DNA of 64,000 nucleotides from Verrucomicrobiia bacterium (GCA_036405135.1 DASWYF010000013.1:186001-250000), one strand, 5' to 3'; shown: positions 35,980-45,232, numbered from the stretch's first letter. Translations and numbers: made by a program. Notes: a model not told the origin generated them from the sequence alone.

Positions 35980-36261
35980 TCCAAAACGCTTCATCACCTC
36001 TACATTTCTCCGCAACCGCCTCAGCTCCTTGACGTTCCGCGACTACATTTATCAGCGTCCATTTCCCTTGCGCGTTTTGGGCGGGAAGGCTTATTCTGTA
36101 AATGGCTTCAAAACCTTTGCTGCACGGCGGTGTTTCACTCACTAGCTCCGCCACCAGATAAGGCGAAGTCAAAACGTCTCTTGGGATGGGATGACGTGCC
36201 TGTAGTTCCTTCCCGTCTCCTCCAGACGCAGCCGTAAACGCAGTCAAAAGAAAGGACTCGT

Positions 36262-36615
36262 ATGGCAGCGCGACTCGTGACTGAAGACTGGCTATTCGCC
36301 CAGCCGACCTTGAACGGTTCGGTCCTCGCCGTGGACCTGTTTCTCAATAACGGCCAACACGCCCGCTTGGATGTCATTCCATGGCTGGACCTCGTATCTG
36401 GTAACCCTGATCAATTCCCCGAGATCATCATCACGGCAGAAAGCAGCGGGGAAGATTTTCACGGCCACGCCGCCCATCACCGCTGGCTCGCGCGCCCGCC
36501 GCGCCGTCACTGTGAATGGAGCAAGGTGCAGCTAGATGAACGCCTCGTCACCCAGATCAACGAAAAACTAAGCCGATCCATCAACACCTGCTTTGAGCAA
36601 AGACCCGTGGCGTGA
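36262..36615 (+). CDS. Hypothetical protein
   Basis: 117 residues, no signal peptide or membrane segment. Beta-rich N-terminus (GSVLAVDLFLNNGQHARLDVIPWLDL) and a HGHAAHHRWL His cluster near 67-75. ATG 36262 follows GAAAGGACTCGT. Family not recognised. Confidence 0.45.
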   Translation: MAARLVTEDWLFAQPTLNGSVLAVDLFLNNGQHARLDVIPWLDLVSGNPDQFPEIIITAESSGEDFHGHAAHHRWLARPPRRHCEWSKVQLDERLVTQINEKLSRSINTCFEQRPVA

Positions 36616-36700
36616 GGTGAGGTTTAAGTTGCTTCGTAGCCGCCGACATTAGTCGGCGCTGACCTTTCTTATTGGTCTGAACCTCCACCTGTTGTAACCG

Positions 36701-37243
36701 TCACTTCTTCTTCGGCTGCTGCGTAGGCGGTTGCGGTTGCTGCTGATGTGTCGGCGGAGGCGGCAACGGCAGTGTCGGTCCTGGCGATTTCTTCGGCCCC
36801 TGATACAATCCCGGTCCCAGATCTTGCAGCGGGTCCTGCTTCTTCTCCGCGTTCCGCCGGATCGCCCAGATGCCTACGCCCACCAGCACGGCGAGGACCA
36901 CGATCGGCAAGATAAGCTTCCACGGCAAACGAGAGAGCAGGAAGAGCACCTTGTCCACCGGTCCATTCGCCTGACCGGTCAGCTTCGGTGGCGCATTGAA
37001 ATTCTGCGTGCCTGCCAGTTCCGCATTGAGCTGGTTCATCAGAGCCGTCTCATCCAGCTTCAGCAACTTGCCCAATGTCCGCACAAATCCACGGATATAC
37101 ACCGGCGCGGCGAAGTAATCGTAATTTCCCTCTTCCAAGGCGCGCACATGATCGCCCTTGAGCTTGGTGATATCGGCTACTTCCGTGACGGAAAGGCCAC
37201 GGGCTTCGCGAGCGGTGCGTAACTGTTCAGCAACTGACGGCAT
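36701..37243 (-). CDS. RodZ-like helix-turn-helix membrane protein
   Basis: 180 residues. Residues 1-70 are a RodZ-type HTH (VAEQLRTAREARGLSVTEVADITKLKGDHVRALEEGNYDYF, then PVYIRGFVRTLGKLLKLD). Transmembrane helix at about 109-128, then only a short Pro/Gln-rich tail (PLPPPPTHQQQPQPP). RodZ links MreB filaments to the envelope in cell-shape control. The periplasmic beta domain of full RodZ is absent. Monocistronic as far as visible. Confidence 0.8.
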   Translation of the reverse strand: MPSVAEQLRTAREARGLSVTEVADITKLKGDHVRALEEGNYDYFAAPVYIRGFVRTLGKLLKLDETALMNQLNAELAGTQNFNAPPKLTGQANGPVDKVLFLLSRLPWKLILPIVVLAVLVGVGIWAIRRNAEKKQDPLQDLGPGLYQGPKKSPGPTLPLPPPPTHQQQPQPPTQQPKKK

Positions 37244-37539
37244 ACGAATAAAACATTAGCTAACGGTCATATCCTCGCAAATGCAATGCCGGAAATGGTC
37301 CTAGCCAACATAGCCGTCCCGCATGCGGGATAACGAGGCGGAACTGGCGGAAATAAACTTCAAATCCCAAGCTCCAAACACCAGATAATCGCCAAACTTC
37401 AAAACGAACAATTATCAGCGGCAGCCAATTTGATGTTTTACTCATTGAAGTTTCTCTGGAGCTTGGATCTTTGGATTTGGGATTTAAGCAAATCTCCTTG
37501 CCGCCTTCCTCAAACGGTTGAAAATCATCAGACATTTCC

Positions 37540-40083
37540 ATGCGTATCCTTAAGTCTCTCATCCTGTCGCTGACGTTCTTGTGCTGCGCCTTGTCCACCC
37601 GCGCCAACGTCGCCACCGGCAAAGCCGCCACGCCCGCTTCCAATCTAACAGTGCCTGCTGGCTTCAAAGCCGAACTCGTCCGCTCCGCCTTGCCCGTGGA
37701 AGGCTCATGGGTTTGCATGACCATTGATGACAAAAGCCGCCTCATCATCTCACCGCAAGACGTTCTGCGCCGCGATGGAGCAGGGAAGGTGGGGGAAGGC
37801 GGGCTGCTGCGCATGACGTTGGGTAGCGATGGCAACGTCACCCTCGTCGAACGCATCGAACTCCCCGTTGGCAGCGCGATGGGCCTGCTCTACGCCTTCA
37901 ATAGCCTCTACGTCAGCGGTGAAGGCGCCGACGGCACCGGCCTCTATCGTCTCACCGATACGAATCAGGATGATAAATACGACAAGGTCGAATTCCTGAA
38001 ACGCTTCGAAGGCACCTTCCGCCCCAATGCCAATGGTGAACATGGCCCGCACGCCATCGTGCTCGGCCTGGATAATCACCTCTACATCATCAATGGCAAC
38101 GAAGTGAAACCACCATCACCGCTTAGCCTCACGTCTCCGCATAAGAACTATGATGAAGATCAATTGTTACCGCAGTTGGTCTGGCCCGCGAATTATACCT
38201 GGGCGAATGGCCCAGCGTCTGGTGGCTATGTGGTGCGCACGGATAAAGACGGCAAAGAGTGGACACTCATTGCCGGTGGCTTACGCAATGCCTACGACCT
38301 CGCCTTCAATCGCGATGGCGAGATGTTCACCTTTGATAGCGACATGGATTGGGACGATGGCGCGCCGTGGTATCGCCCCACGCGCGTGAATCATCTTGTC
38401 TCCGGCGGCGAATACGGCTGGCGCAAAGGCTCCGGCAAATGGCCCGATCATTATCCCGATAGTGTGCGCTCCACCTTGGACATCGGCCGCAGTTCACCCA
38501 CTGGCGTGAAGTTCGGCTACGATGCCGCCTTCCCGCGCAATTACCGCATGGCGCTCTATCTCTGCGATTGGGCCTTCGGCACCATCTACGCCGTGCAATT
38601 CACGCCGAGCGGCGCGAGCTACAAGGCGAAAGCTGAACCCTTCGTCACCGGCCGTCCACTGAACGTCACGGATATGGAATTCGGCAAAGATGGCGCGATG
38701 TATTTCATCACTGGCGGACGCGGCACACAATCCGGTCTCTATCGTGTGACTTATACGGAGCCCGTTCCGAAAGTCCTGCCCAAGTGGGGCATGCCCGAAC
38801 AAGATGGCAGCAAACAACGCGCGCTCCGTCGCGAGCTCGAAGCCCTCCATGGTAAGGCTGATCCGAAATGCATTGAGACCCTCTGGCCGCATCTGGATAG
38901 CGGTGATCGCACCATCCGCTACGCCGCCCGCATCGCCCTCGAATGGCAGGATCCGAAACTATGGCAATCGCGTGCGCTGAGTGAAACCAATGCGAACGCC
39001 GGTCTCGCCGCCTTGCTCGCACTCGCCCGCACTACGACGAAAGACATTCAACCCGATTTGCTGAAAGCCCTCGCCAAGTGGCCGCTCGATACGCTCAGCG
39101 AAGAACAGAAGCTGGATAAACTACGCGTCATCGAAGTGAGTTTCATCCGCCAGGGCAAACCCGCTGAAGCACTGCGCAATCTCGCCATCGAAAAACTCGG
39201 TCGCCAATATCCTTCCGCCAGCGATGCTTATAATCGTGAACTCTGCAGCCTGCTCGTTTATCTCGAAGCACCCGATGTGGTGGAGAAAACCGTGAAGCTG
39301 CTACTCTCCTCTAAATCACAAGAAGAACAGATTCACTACGCCTTCGCGCTGCGCTTGATGAAGCCGGGTTGGAATGACGCGCTACGCAAACAATACTTCG
39401 CCTGGTTCCCGCAAGCCGCTGCGAACTATCACGGCAGCAGCAAAGTCCTCAGCTTCCTCGCCGACATCCGCACCGATGCCGTGAAGACCTTGAGCGATGT
39501 CGAACAAGTTTCCCTGAAAGCATTAGTGGAAGCACCACTCGTCACTGCTTCAATTCCCGTCAATATTCCCACAAAAGATTTTGTGAAAGAATGGAAGCTC
39601 GAAGAGCTCGTACCGCATCTCGATGCGGTTTCGCGTGGACGCTCATTTGAAAAAGGGAAAGCCGCGTATCTCGCCTCGCAATGCGTCATGTGTCATCGCC
39701 TCGGAAGCATCGGTGGGGCAGTGGGACCAGACATCACTGCGGCAGGCAGCCGTTACACGCGCTACGATCTGCTGGAAGCGATTGTGAATCCTTCGAAAGT
39801 AGTTCCCGATATGTTCCAGAACGTCACCGTATTCACGCGCGATGGTGAAGATCACACAGGCCGTATTCTTTCTGAAGATGCGAACAAAGTCGTGTTGCAA
39901 CCGAATCCACTCACTCCGGGAAAAATTGAAATCCTCAAAACGAACATCACGAAACAGGAACGCTCAAAACTTTCACCGATGCCGGAAGGACTCATCAACG
40001 TCCTCACGCGCGAAGAAATTCTCGATCTGCTTGCCTACATCGAGAGTGCTGGCAGTCAGAACTATCCCTCGTTTCAGAAGTGA
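37540..40083 (+). CDS. PVC-type beta-propeller/HEAT/c-type haem protein
   Basis: 847 residues, secreted (MRILKSLILSLTFLCCALSTRA). Residues ~40-410 form a six-bladed beta-propeller (glucose-dehydrogenase/NHL-like: GLYRLTDTNQDDKYDKVEFL, HGPHAIVLGLDNHLYIINGN, GGLRNAYDLAFNRDGEMFTFDSDMDWD). About 430-690 are helical repeats. The C-terminal haem domain carries C715-V-M-C718-H719 with downstream GPDITAAGSRYTRYDLLEAIVNPSKVV, the PVC-specific haem-binding domain. Probably a periplasmic redox enzyme acting on sugars or alcohols; substrate unknown. Last ordinary chromosomal gene before the element. Confidence 0.9.
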   Translation: MRILKSLILSLTFLCCALSTRANVATGKAATPASNLTVPAGFKAELVRSALPVEGSWVCMTIDDKSRLIISPQDVLRRDGAGKVGEGGLLRMTLGSDGNVTLVERIELPVGSAMGLLYAFNSLYVSGEGADGTGLYRLTDTNQDDKYDKVEFLKRFEGTFRPNANGEHGPHAIVLGLDNHLYIINGNEVKPPSPLSLTSPHKNYDEDQLLPQLVWPANYTWANGPASGGYVVRTDKDGKEWTLIAGGLRNAYDLAFNRDGEMFTFDSDMDWDDGAPWYRPTRVNHLVSGGEYGWRKGSGKWPDHYPDSVRSTLDIGRSSPTGVKFGYDAAFPRNYRMALYLCDWAFGTIYAVQFTPSGASYKAKAEPFVTGRPLNVTDMEFGKDGAMYFITGGRGTQSGLYRVTYTEPVPKVLPKWGMPEQDGSKQRALRRELEALHGKADPKCIETLWPHLDSGDRTIRYAARIALEWQDPKLWQSRALSETNANAGLAALLALARTTTKDIQPDLLKALAKWPLDTLSEEQKLDKLRVIEVSFIRQGKPAEALRNLAIEKLGRQYPSASDAYNRELCSLLVYLEAPDVVEKTVKLLLSSKSQEEQIHYAFALRLMKPGWNDALRKQYFAWFPQAAANYHGSSKVLSFLADIRTDAVKTLSDVEQVSLKALVEAPLVTASIPVNIPTKDFVKEWKLEELVPHLDAVSRGRSFEKGKAAYLASQCVMCHRLGSIGGAVGPDITAAGSRYTRYDLLEAIVNPSKVVPDMFQNVTVFTRDGEDHTGRILSEDANKVVLQPNPLTPGKIEILKTNITKQERSKLSPMPEGLINVLTREEILDLLAYIESAGSQNYPSFQK

Positions 40084-40272
40084 TCAGACAATAAGATCAT
40101 AATAATATTTAAAAATAATTATAAAAATTATTTCCGAAGTAAATCGAATGGCTTTCTAAGTGGTTGGTTGACAGATTATTGGGGTGAGTTTTCCGGGTTT
40201 GGTTGTGCCTAGGGGTTGTGCCTTTTCATGCTGATTTGGACACATGGACGGAACTCCTTTGCATTCAAATTG

Positions 40273-40285
40273 TTATAAAAGATAG
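40273..40285. promoter_or_regulatory. Palindromic element operator, degenerate copy
   Basis: TTATA-AAA-GATAG matches CYAYA-AAA-TRTRG at 11 of 13 positions. Its centre (40279) is 17 bp from that of the better copy at 40290-40302, the same spacing as the pair at 54262-54291. Confidence 0.5.
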
Positions 40286-40289
40286 TTGA

Positions 40290-40302
40290 CCATAAAATGT
40301 GG
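40290..40302. promoter_or_regulatory. Palindromic element operator before primase gene
   Basis: CCATA-AAA-TGTGG, full match to CYAYA-AAA-TRTRG. The similarity to the 54335 copy continues downstream: 18 of 21 bases match (GTGGAATTGAGG here, ATGGAACTGAGG there). It lies 55 bp before the primase ATG. Confidence 0.65.
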
Positions 40303-40357
40303 AATTGAGGCGGGACGGTGATCTTGGCGGTTCACCGGCCGGTCAGGGACGCAGGAA

Positions 40358-43300
40358 ATGAACAAATATCAGCAGGCAAAAGCGAAGCTACCACTTCGCA
40401 AATTGATGGAGCAGTATGGCGATGCTCCGGGGAATGGAAGCTGGGCTTCCATGCCGCGTTGTCCCTTCTGCGGGAAGAAGGGAAGTGCCGGGGTTTTTGA
40501 GTCCAAGGGCACGGAGTTCTTCAAATGCTTCAAGACGGATTGTCCTTCCGGTACGGCGGGTGAGAACAATGCCGTCTCTGAAATCGGTTATGTCGCGATC
40601 AAAGAAAGCCTCAGTGCCGAGGCGGCGAAGGGCGAGGCCGCACCGGCCTACAAGCGTTATCTTGAGCTGGCGGGGTTATGGGAGGAGCCGAAGGCCAAGA
40701 CGGCCAAGCCAGGTGCCGCGAAGTTCACCGAAGAGCAGGTGACGGAAGCGCTCGAGATCATCCGTTCGGAGCAGAAGGCGAGCGTGTCGTTGCTGCAGCG
40801 CAGGATGAAGCTAGGTTACACGCTCTGTGCGATGATCATGGATGAACTGGAACGGCGGCATGTGGTCGGCCCGTCGAAGGGTTCGGAGCCGCGTGACATC
40901 CTGCTCGAGAATCCAGTCATCAAAGACAATTTGCCGGAAGGTGTTCCTGCGCCTACTCCGGTTCCGCCAGAGGCAGCGTCGTCTGGTAGTGGCGACGCTG
41001 CCTCATCTGGCGTGAGAAAAGAGGACAAGGCACCGTTGCAAAGCAGCATGCCGCGTCCGTTGGATGTGGTGGATGCGGGCAGTGTGCCGCCGGAGGATGT
41101 GGTGCCGGATGCGGAAGGCGGCGAGGGAGATGATCAGGGCTTGGTGGTGTTGCGGCGGTTCTACAGCCAGCTTGTATTGCGACCAGAGGATCTGGAATCG
41201 ATCATGGCCAAGCGCGGACTCTCGGAGAGCGCGTGTGTGTCCTACGGATTCCGCAGCAACGGGCAGAGCAATCTGGACATCCTGCACGGTTTGCGGGGTG
41301 AGTTCCCGGAAGAAGCTTTGATAGCGAGCGGGCTGTTCCTTGCTGATGAACGGCAGTATGATCTCAAGCCCAACTCGCAATTCTACGGTTACGGAATGGC
41401 GGGCAAGGATGCGCAGGGCAATGAGGTGTGGGAATGGAACAATCCAATCCTGATACCTTATTGGGATGCCAGTGGTCGTCTAATCTATCTGCGACCGCAC
41501 AAGGGCGGCGTCAAAGGTTTTGGTTCGCGCCTGTATGTGGCGCGAGCGGGCGGTGTGATGGACAACCGCCGGTTTGAAACGCTCGTCATCTGTGAGGGTG
41601 AGTTCAAGGCCGATGCCGGTGATTTTGTTTTCAGCGGGAGCAAGGTGGGTTGGTGTGCGTTGCCGGGGATATCGCAGTCGAAGAACCCGGCGGTGTGGAG
41701 TGCGTTGATCGCGTATATCCGTGAGGTGAATCCCAAGCATGTCATCGTGGGGTTCGACTCGGAAGAGAAGGGAGATCCGGCACTGGCGAGTTTCAAGCCG
41801 GACAAGAAGAAGCGTTACGATGCGATCATCTGGGCGCGTTATCTGGCGGAGAAGCTGGCGCGTGACGGTTGGGACGGGCGCGTGTGTCTGCTGCCGAAAG
41901 AGTGGCGCGATGAGAAGGGCAAGGCGGACTGGGACGGTGTGCTTGCCCGCTGGCTGAAAGAGGAGAAGCCGCTGGAACAGATCCGCCACGAGTGGTCCGG
42001 TCTTTTGCGCGTGTCGCCACGGGCGGCGGATTTCCGGCAGCGTGGCCTGTTCGACAATGAAGATGAGCGCATCATCCGCAACGGGTTGATGCAGCTCTGG
42101 TATAAACCGGCGCTGCCTCATGCGGGCGACCGGGAAAGACGACTGGCGCAAAAGCTGAAACGGCTGGCGAACACCACGTTGAAATACACACCGGGAGTAG
42201 AGTGGCTGGCGGAGAAGTATCATGAAGTGGTGGGCTGGTATTACACGCTCAAGGATGTGCCGGAGAAGCGACGTATCTCGTTGCAAAAGGAACTGGTCAA
42301 GGCACGCAAGGAAGAGCGGTGGGATGAGGTTTGGTTTCTGGATCTCCAGCTCGAGGGCATCCCGGCCCAAGTGGCGGATTTCCGCATGGACCTGCGGCAT
42401 GTGTTGGTGAGGTCGAACGGCAAGCGCGATCGTATCTTGGACATCCGTAATGCGCAGGGGGAGAAAGTGCGCCGGGCGGCGCTCGATGCGAGGAGCATGG
42501 TGCGTCCTTCGGAATTCCGCGAGTGGCTGGGCAACACGAAGAACCTGACATGGATGGCGGGCGAACGAGAGCTGCAGGCGTTGCAACGTGATCTGAACCA
42601 TGCGGCGTTGGATCTGGAAGTGCATGAGGTTCCGTTCTACGGGTTCCACGAGGCCAGCGGTGTCTGGTTCGCGGGTGATTGTGCGGTGACGCCCGAAGGT
42701 GATTTCCTGCGGCCTGATAATGACGGTGTGTTCTGGTATGACGGGCTGGGTTATCTCGTCCCGGACAAGGACGAGGAAAATGAAACCTTCCGACAGAAGG
42801 CTCCGACATGGCGACCGGAGTTGAACATCGCCGAGATGAAATTCGAATACTCGGGATTGAGCCTGTTTCCGGGAGAAGATCCAGACAGCCTTGGTGACTG
42901 GCCAGCTACACAGAAGCTGGGCCGCTACTTCCGGGAATTTACGGAACGGATGCGCGAGACGCTGGGTGGTTATGAATCTTACATGGCGGTGGGCATGATG
43001 CTCGCGTATGCGGCGGCACCGGAAATCTTCCGGCAGTATGGCGGGTTCCCCGGTTTGTGGGTTCACGGCCAGATGGGGCAGGGCAAGACGAGCATCACGC
43101 GCTGGCTGATGGACATGCATGGCTTCTCGCTCAAGGAAGGGTTGAACCTGCGCACGGCTTGTACGCAAGTGGGCATGCTCATCGCGGCCCAGCAATACTC
43201 CAACCTTGGCGTGTGGTTTGAAGAATTTCGCAATGGAACGGTGGACAGCGGGCGAGAAGGTGTGCTGCATGCGTCATTCAACCGCGACCGGCAATCGAAG

Positions 43301-44242
43301 AAAACGGCTGACGGCCGGCAGCGTCAGATCCGGTCGTCATTTCTGGTGACGGGTGAATCCACCTGCTCGGATGCGGCTACGCGTGATCGTTACGCGCATG
43401 TGTTCGTGAGTGAGCCGCGGCGCAAGGGCCAGCATCGCGAATGGTTTGAACGCAACCGCGACCGGCTGGTGCTGTTCTTCCGGGAGGTCCTGCGAAACCG
43501 GAAAGAGTTTGCGGCCTCGGTCTTGCGCGAGATGAAAAGCTGGATGGCGTTGCCGGATCTGAAATCGCTAAAGGACCGTCCACGCTTGGTGCATGGTGTG
43601 GCGCATGCCGGATTCCGGGCAGCAGTGGCCATGTTCCAAAGCCATGCGCCGGATGAGATGATGGACTTCCGCAACTTCCTGTTCGGCCATTCAGTGACGG
43701 CCACCGAGGATGTGCAGAGCCGGGTGAACATCAATGTGTTCATGCAGCATATCATCAGTGCCTATCAGCGGGGGGTGTTCGGGGAAACGGAGAATGACAA
43801 GAAGCGTTACTTCAAGGTGAAGACGACGCCGGTGGCGCATCCGCCCAATGCACCGAAACAAGGGGCGTGGATGAACTATCACCTGTATCTGAATCATCTG
43901 CTGGTGGTGGATACGTTGTCGGAGCATCTGCGCCGATCGGGCCGGACAGTGCCGCTGGAGATCAGCGACTTGCGCGACCAGCTCGCGCAGAATGAATTCT
44001 GGGTGGGGCCTTCCACCCAGCGGTTTGCCGGGAAAAACTCCAAGTGCTGGGAGATCGACTTAGACCGGTTCCCGGATCTGGGTTACAAGTTTGTCGATGA
44101 GGAGGAACTGGAGGCCAGCCGTTGGCGAGATTCGGCCCACGGGCCTATGCGCGTGGTGTCGGATGACTGGGTAGATCCACGCAAGGGCTCGCTCTTCTCG
44201 ATCGTGGAGGAGTTGTCAAACGACCAGCAGACTTTGGCCTGA
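40358..44242 (+). CDS. Primase-helicase with embedded FtsK-gamma-like winged helix
   Basis: 1294 residues, replication protein of the element. CHC2-type zinc finger with Cys35, Cys38, Cys57 and Cys62. Residues 123-183 closely resemble the FtsK gamma winged helix (FTEEQVTEALEIIRSEQ, KASVSLLQRRMKLGYTLCAM, IMDELERRHVVGPSKGSEPR). A Pro/Ser linker (195-260) follows. A TOPRIM-like core has Glu413 in LVICEGEFKADAG and Asp467 in VGFDSEE. The C-terminal P-loop ATPase has WVHGQMGQGKTS (about 901-912), LGVWFEEFRN as Walker B-like (950-959) and SSFLVTGEST. Order primase-then-helicase resembles phage primase-helicases with a DUF927-like ATPase, but it is much longer. Start overlaps the TGA of a 20-codon leader frame. 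Confidence 0.85.
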   Translation: MNKYQQAKAKLPLRKLMEQYGDAPGNGSWASMPRCPFCGKKGSAGVFESKGTEFFKCFKTDCPSGTAGENNAVSEIGYVAIKESLSAEAAKGEAAPAYKRYLELAGLWEEPKAKTAKPGAAKFTEEQVTEALEIIRSEQKASVSLLQRRMKLGYTLCAMIMDELERRHVVGPSKGSEPRDILLENPVIKDNLPEGVPAPTPVPPEAASSGSGDAASSGVRKEDKAPLQSSMPRPLDVVDAGSVPPEDVVPDAEGGEGDDQGLVVLRRFYSQLVLRPEDLESIMAKRGLSESACVSYGFRSNGQSNLDILHGLRGEFPEEALIASGLFLADERQYDLKPNSQFYGYGMAGKDAQGNEVWEWNNPILIPYWDASGRLIYLRPHKGGVKGFGSRLYVARAGGVMDNRRFETLVICEGEFKADAGDFVFSGSKVGWCALPGISQSKNPAVWSALIAYIREVNPKHVIVGFDSEEKGDPALASFKPDKKKRYDAIIWARYLAEKLARDGWDGRVCLLPKEWRDEKGKADWDGVLARWLKEEKPLEQIRHEWSGLLRVSPRAADFRQRGLFDNEDERIIRNGLMQLWYKPALPHAGDRERRLAQKLKRLANTTLKYTPGVEWLAEKYHEVVGWYYTLKDVPEKRRISLQKELVKARKEERWDEVWFLDLQLEGIPAQVADFRMDLRHVLVRSNGKRDRILDIRNAQGEKVRRAALDARSMVRPSEFREWLGNTKNLTWMAGERELQALQRDLNHAALDLEVHEVPFYGFHEASGVWFAGDCAVTPEGDFLRPDNDGVFWYDGLGYLVPDKDEENETFRQKAPTWRPELNIAEMKFEYSGLSLFPGEDPDSLGDWPATQKLGRYFREFTERMRETLGGYESYMAVGMMLAYAAAPEIFRQYGGFPGLWVHGQMGQGKTSITRWLMDMHGFSLKEGLNLRTACTQVGMLIAAQQYSNLGVWFEEFRNGTVDSGREGVLHASFNRDRQSKKTADGRQRQIRSSFLVTGESTCSDAATRDRYAHVFVSEPRRKGQHREWFERNRDRLVLFFREVLRNRKEFAASVLREMKSWMALPDLKSLKDRPRLVHGVAHAGFRAAVAMFQSHAPDEMMDFRNFLFGHSVTATEDVQSRVNINVFMQHIISAYQRGVFGETENDKKRYFKVKTTPVAHPPNAPKQGAWMNYHLYLNHLLVVDTLSEHLRRSGRTVPLEISDLRDQLAQNEFWVGPSTQRFAGKNSKCWEIDLDRFPDLGYKFVDEEELEASRWRDSAHGPMRVVSDDWVDPRKGSLFSIVEELSNDQQTLA

Positions 44243-44251
44243 TCTGATTAT

Positions 44252-44264
44252 CCATAAAATATAG
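44252..44264. promoter_or_regulatory. Palindromic element operator after primase gene
   Basis: CCATA-AAA-TATAG, full match to the consensus. Placed 10 bp after the primase stop and 12 bp before ATG 44277, where it could drive or block transcription of the following run of small genes. A half-site-like CTATG follows at 44268. Confidence 0.65.
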
Positions 44265-44276
44265 AGACTATGTAAA

Positions 44277-44483
44277 ATGAGTTCAAAGCCCCGACATAGA
44301 TGGTTGAAGCTGAAGGTCGGCAAAGTTTTCGAGCTGGTCGGCGAGCGTGGCTGGATCTGGGTGGGACTGCCCGGCGGCACGCCGACGCATCTGCGCCGCC
44401 CGGACGGCCGCATGTATAAGACCAATCTGCGGCGGGGCTTTTGTGAAATGATCCGTGATGAAGCGAGGGAGGCAAAGGAATGA
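44277..44483 (+). CDS. Small hypothetical protein
   Basis: 68 residues, basic (pI high), with WLKLKVGKVFELVGERGWIWVGLPGGTPTHLRRPDGRMYKT suggesting a small beta barrel. No family recognised. The stop overlaps the next ATG (ATGA). Confidence 0.6.
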   Translation: MSSKPRHRWLKLKVGKVFELVGERGWIWVGLPGGTPTHLRRPDGRMYKTNLRRGFCEMIRDEAREAKE

Positions 44484-44944
44484 AAGCGAACCAGATCAAT
44501 GCAGCGGGTGTCTTCGTGGATGAACTTTTCCGCTGGCCCCACTACCGAGATCCGCACACCGCGAGAGTGGGCGCGAAGCATGGAGACATGTGGTGCCATC
44601 TCTGGTGTCTGCCGGGGCATGAGGAAGCCTTGCATGAAGTCGCGCAGGCGATCGGCATGAAGTCCGCGTGGTTCCAGAACAAACCTTTTCACCCGCATTA
44701 CGACCTGGTGCCGCCGCGTCGAGAGGCAGCGGTGAAGCTCGGGGTGCGCACGGTGATGGCTCCGAACCTGCGCCGACAGATCGCAACGGAATGGAAAGGG
44801 CGTGCCTGGCGCATCGGCGAAGTGTTGGGCGCGCCGACAGCACCAGCGGGCATGGTGTTCGTGGCGGTGGAAGTGGGACTGGAGGGGGAGATCATCCGCG
44901 TGAACATGGAGCCGCTGAATGATGGGAAGAGGTTTTTAGATTAG
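44480..44944 (+). CDS. DUF4031 domain protein
   Basis: 154 residues. VFVDELFRWPHYR, GDMWCHLWCLPGHEEALHEVAQAIGMKSAWFQ and PFHPHYDLVPPRREAAVKLGVRTV (residues ~11-92) match the DUF4031 pattern, a short domain frequent in phages and actinobacteria with unknown function. The C-terminal ~60 residues are unassigned. Translationally coupled to the preceding gene. Confidence 0.75.
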   Translation: MKANQINAAGVFVDELFRWPHYRDPHTARVGAKHGDMWCHLWCLPGHEEALHEVAQAIGMKSAWFQNKPFHPHYDLVPPRREAAVKLGVRTVMAPNLRRQIATEWKGRAWRIGEVLGAPTAPAGMVFVAVEVGLEGEIIRVNMEPLNDGKRFLD

Positions 44945-44975
44945 CCACAGATGAACACAGACAACCACAGATTAG
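44943..44975. repeat. ACACAGAT-type repeat
   Basis: AGCCACAGATGAACACAG then ACAACCACAGATTAG. The start codon called for the next gene (44951) lies inside it, so the first residues of that protein would be repeat-encoded. Confidence 0.75.
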
Positions 44976-45220
44976 AGCAGGATGCGGCGTTCAGGCTGGA
45001 GATGAACGAGGCACTGTTGTCGCTCGATGAGGAAAGGATCCGCGGCGTGGTGCGGAAGTGGAACGGGGTGGAGATGCCGAAGCATCAGACGGCGTTCTGG
45101 GGTGCGGTGCATAAGGGCATCACGGCGAACACGACCTTGCCGCTCGATTTCAGGAAGCAGAGCAAGGAGTGGCTGACGTTAAAAGGATTTCAAAGTTGGG
45201 ATGATGGGGAACTCGGTTAA
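44951..45220 (+). CDS. Small hypothetical phage-type protein
   Basis: 89 residues from ATG 44951; ATG 45002 (MNEALLSLDEERIRGVVRKWNG) is at least as likely, because residues 1-10 derive from an ACACAGAT repeat. Core: MPKHQTAFWGAVHKGITANTTLPLDFRKQSKEWLTLKGFQSWDDG. Family not recognised, though the layout recalls small helper genes of phages. Confidence 0.6.
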   Translation: MNTDNHRLEQDAAFRLEMNEALLSLDEERIRGVVRKWNGVEMPKHQTAFWGAVHKGITANTTLPLDFRKQSKEWLTLKGFQSWDDGELG

Positions 45221-45232
45221 CACACAAAAATT

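Larger units (their letters stand above)
40084..40357. other. AT-rich boundary region upstream of the element
   Basis: 274 bp. 40095-40135 is almost purely A/T and includes a 7-bp AT hairpin (AATAATT/AATTATT, 40114-40132). TTGACA occurs at 40168, without a matched -10 box that I can see. Two copies of the element's palindromic site lie at 40273-40302. The change from host-type to element-type genes falls here. I do not see a tRNA or a direct repeat that would mark an attachment site. Confidence 0.6.

Noticed and set aside
35900-36247. 115-residue minus-strand open frame between 35215 gene and 36262 gene
   Set aside because: Overlaps the end of the tandem NTF2-like gene, no recognisable motif, start weak.
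40084-40290. tRNA or attachment site at the element boundary
   Set aside because: No cloverleaf, no T-loop consensus and no direct repeat that I can see; the right end lies outside the window so a repeat cannot be paired.
41480-43270. 596-residue minus-strand open frame inside the primase gene
   Set aside because: Antisense to a clear primase-helicase; composition (Arg/His/Pro-rich) is that of a shadow frame.
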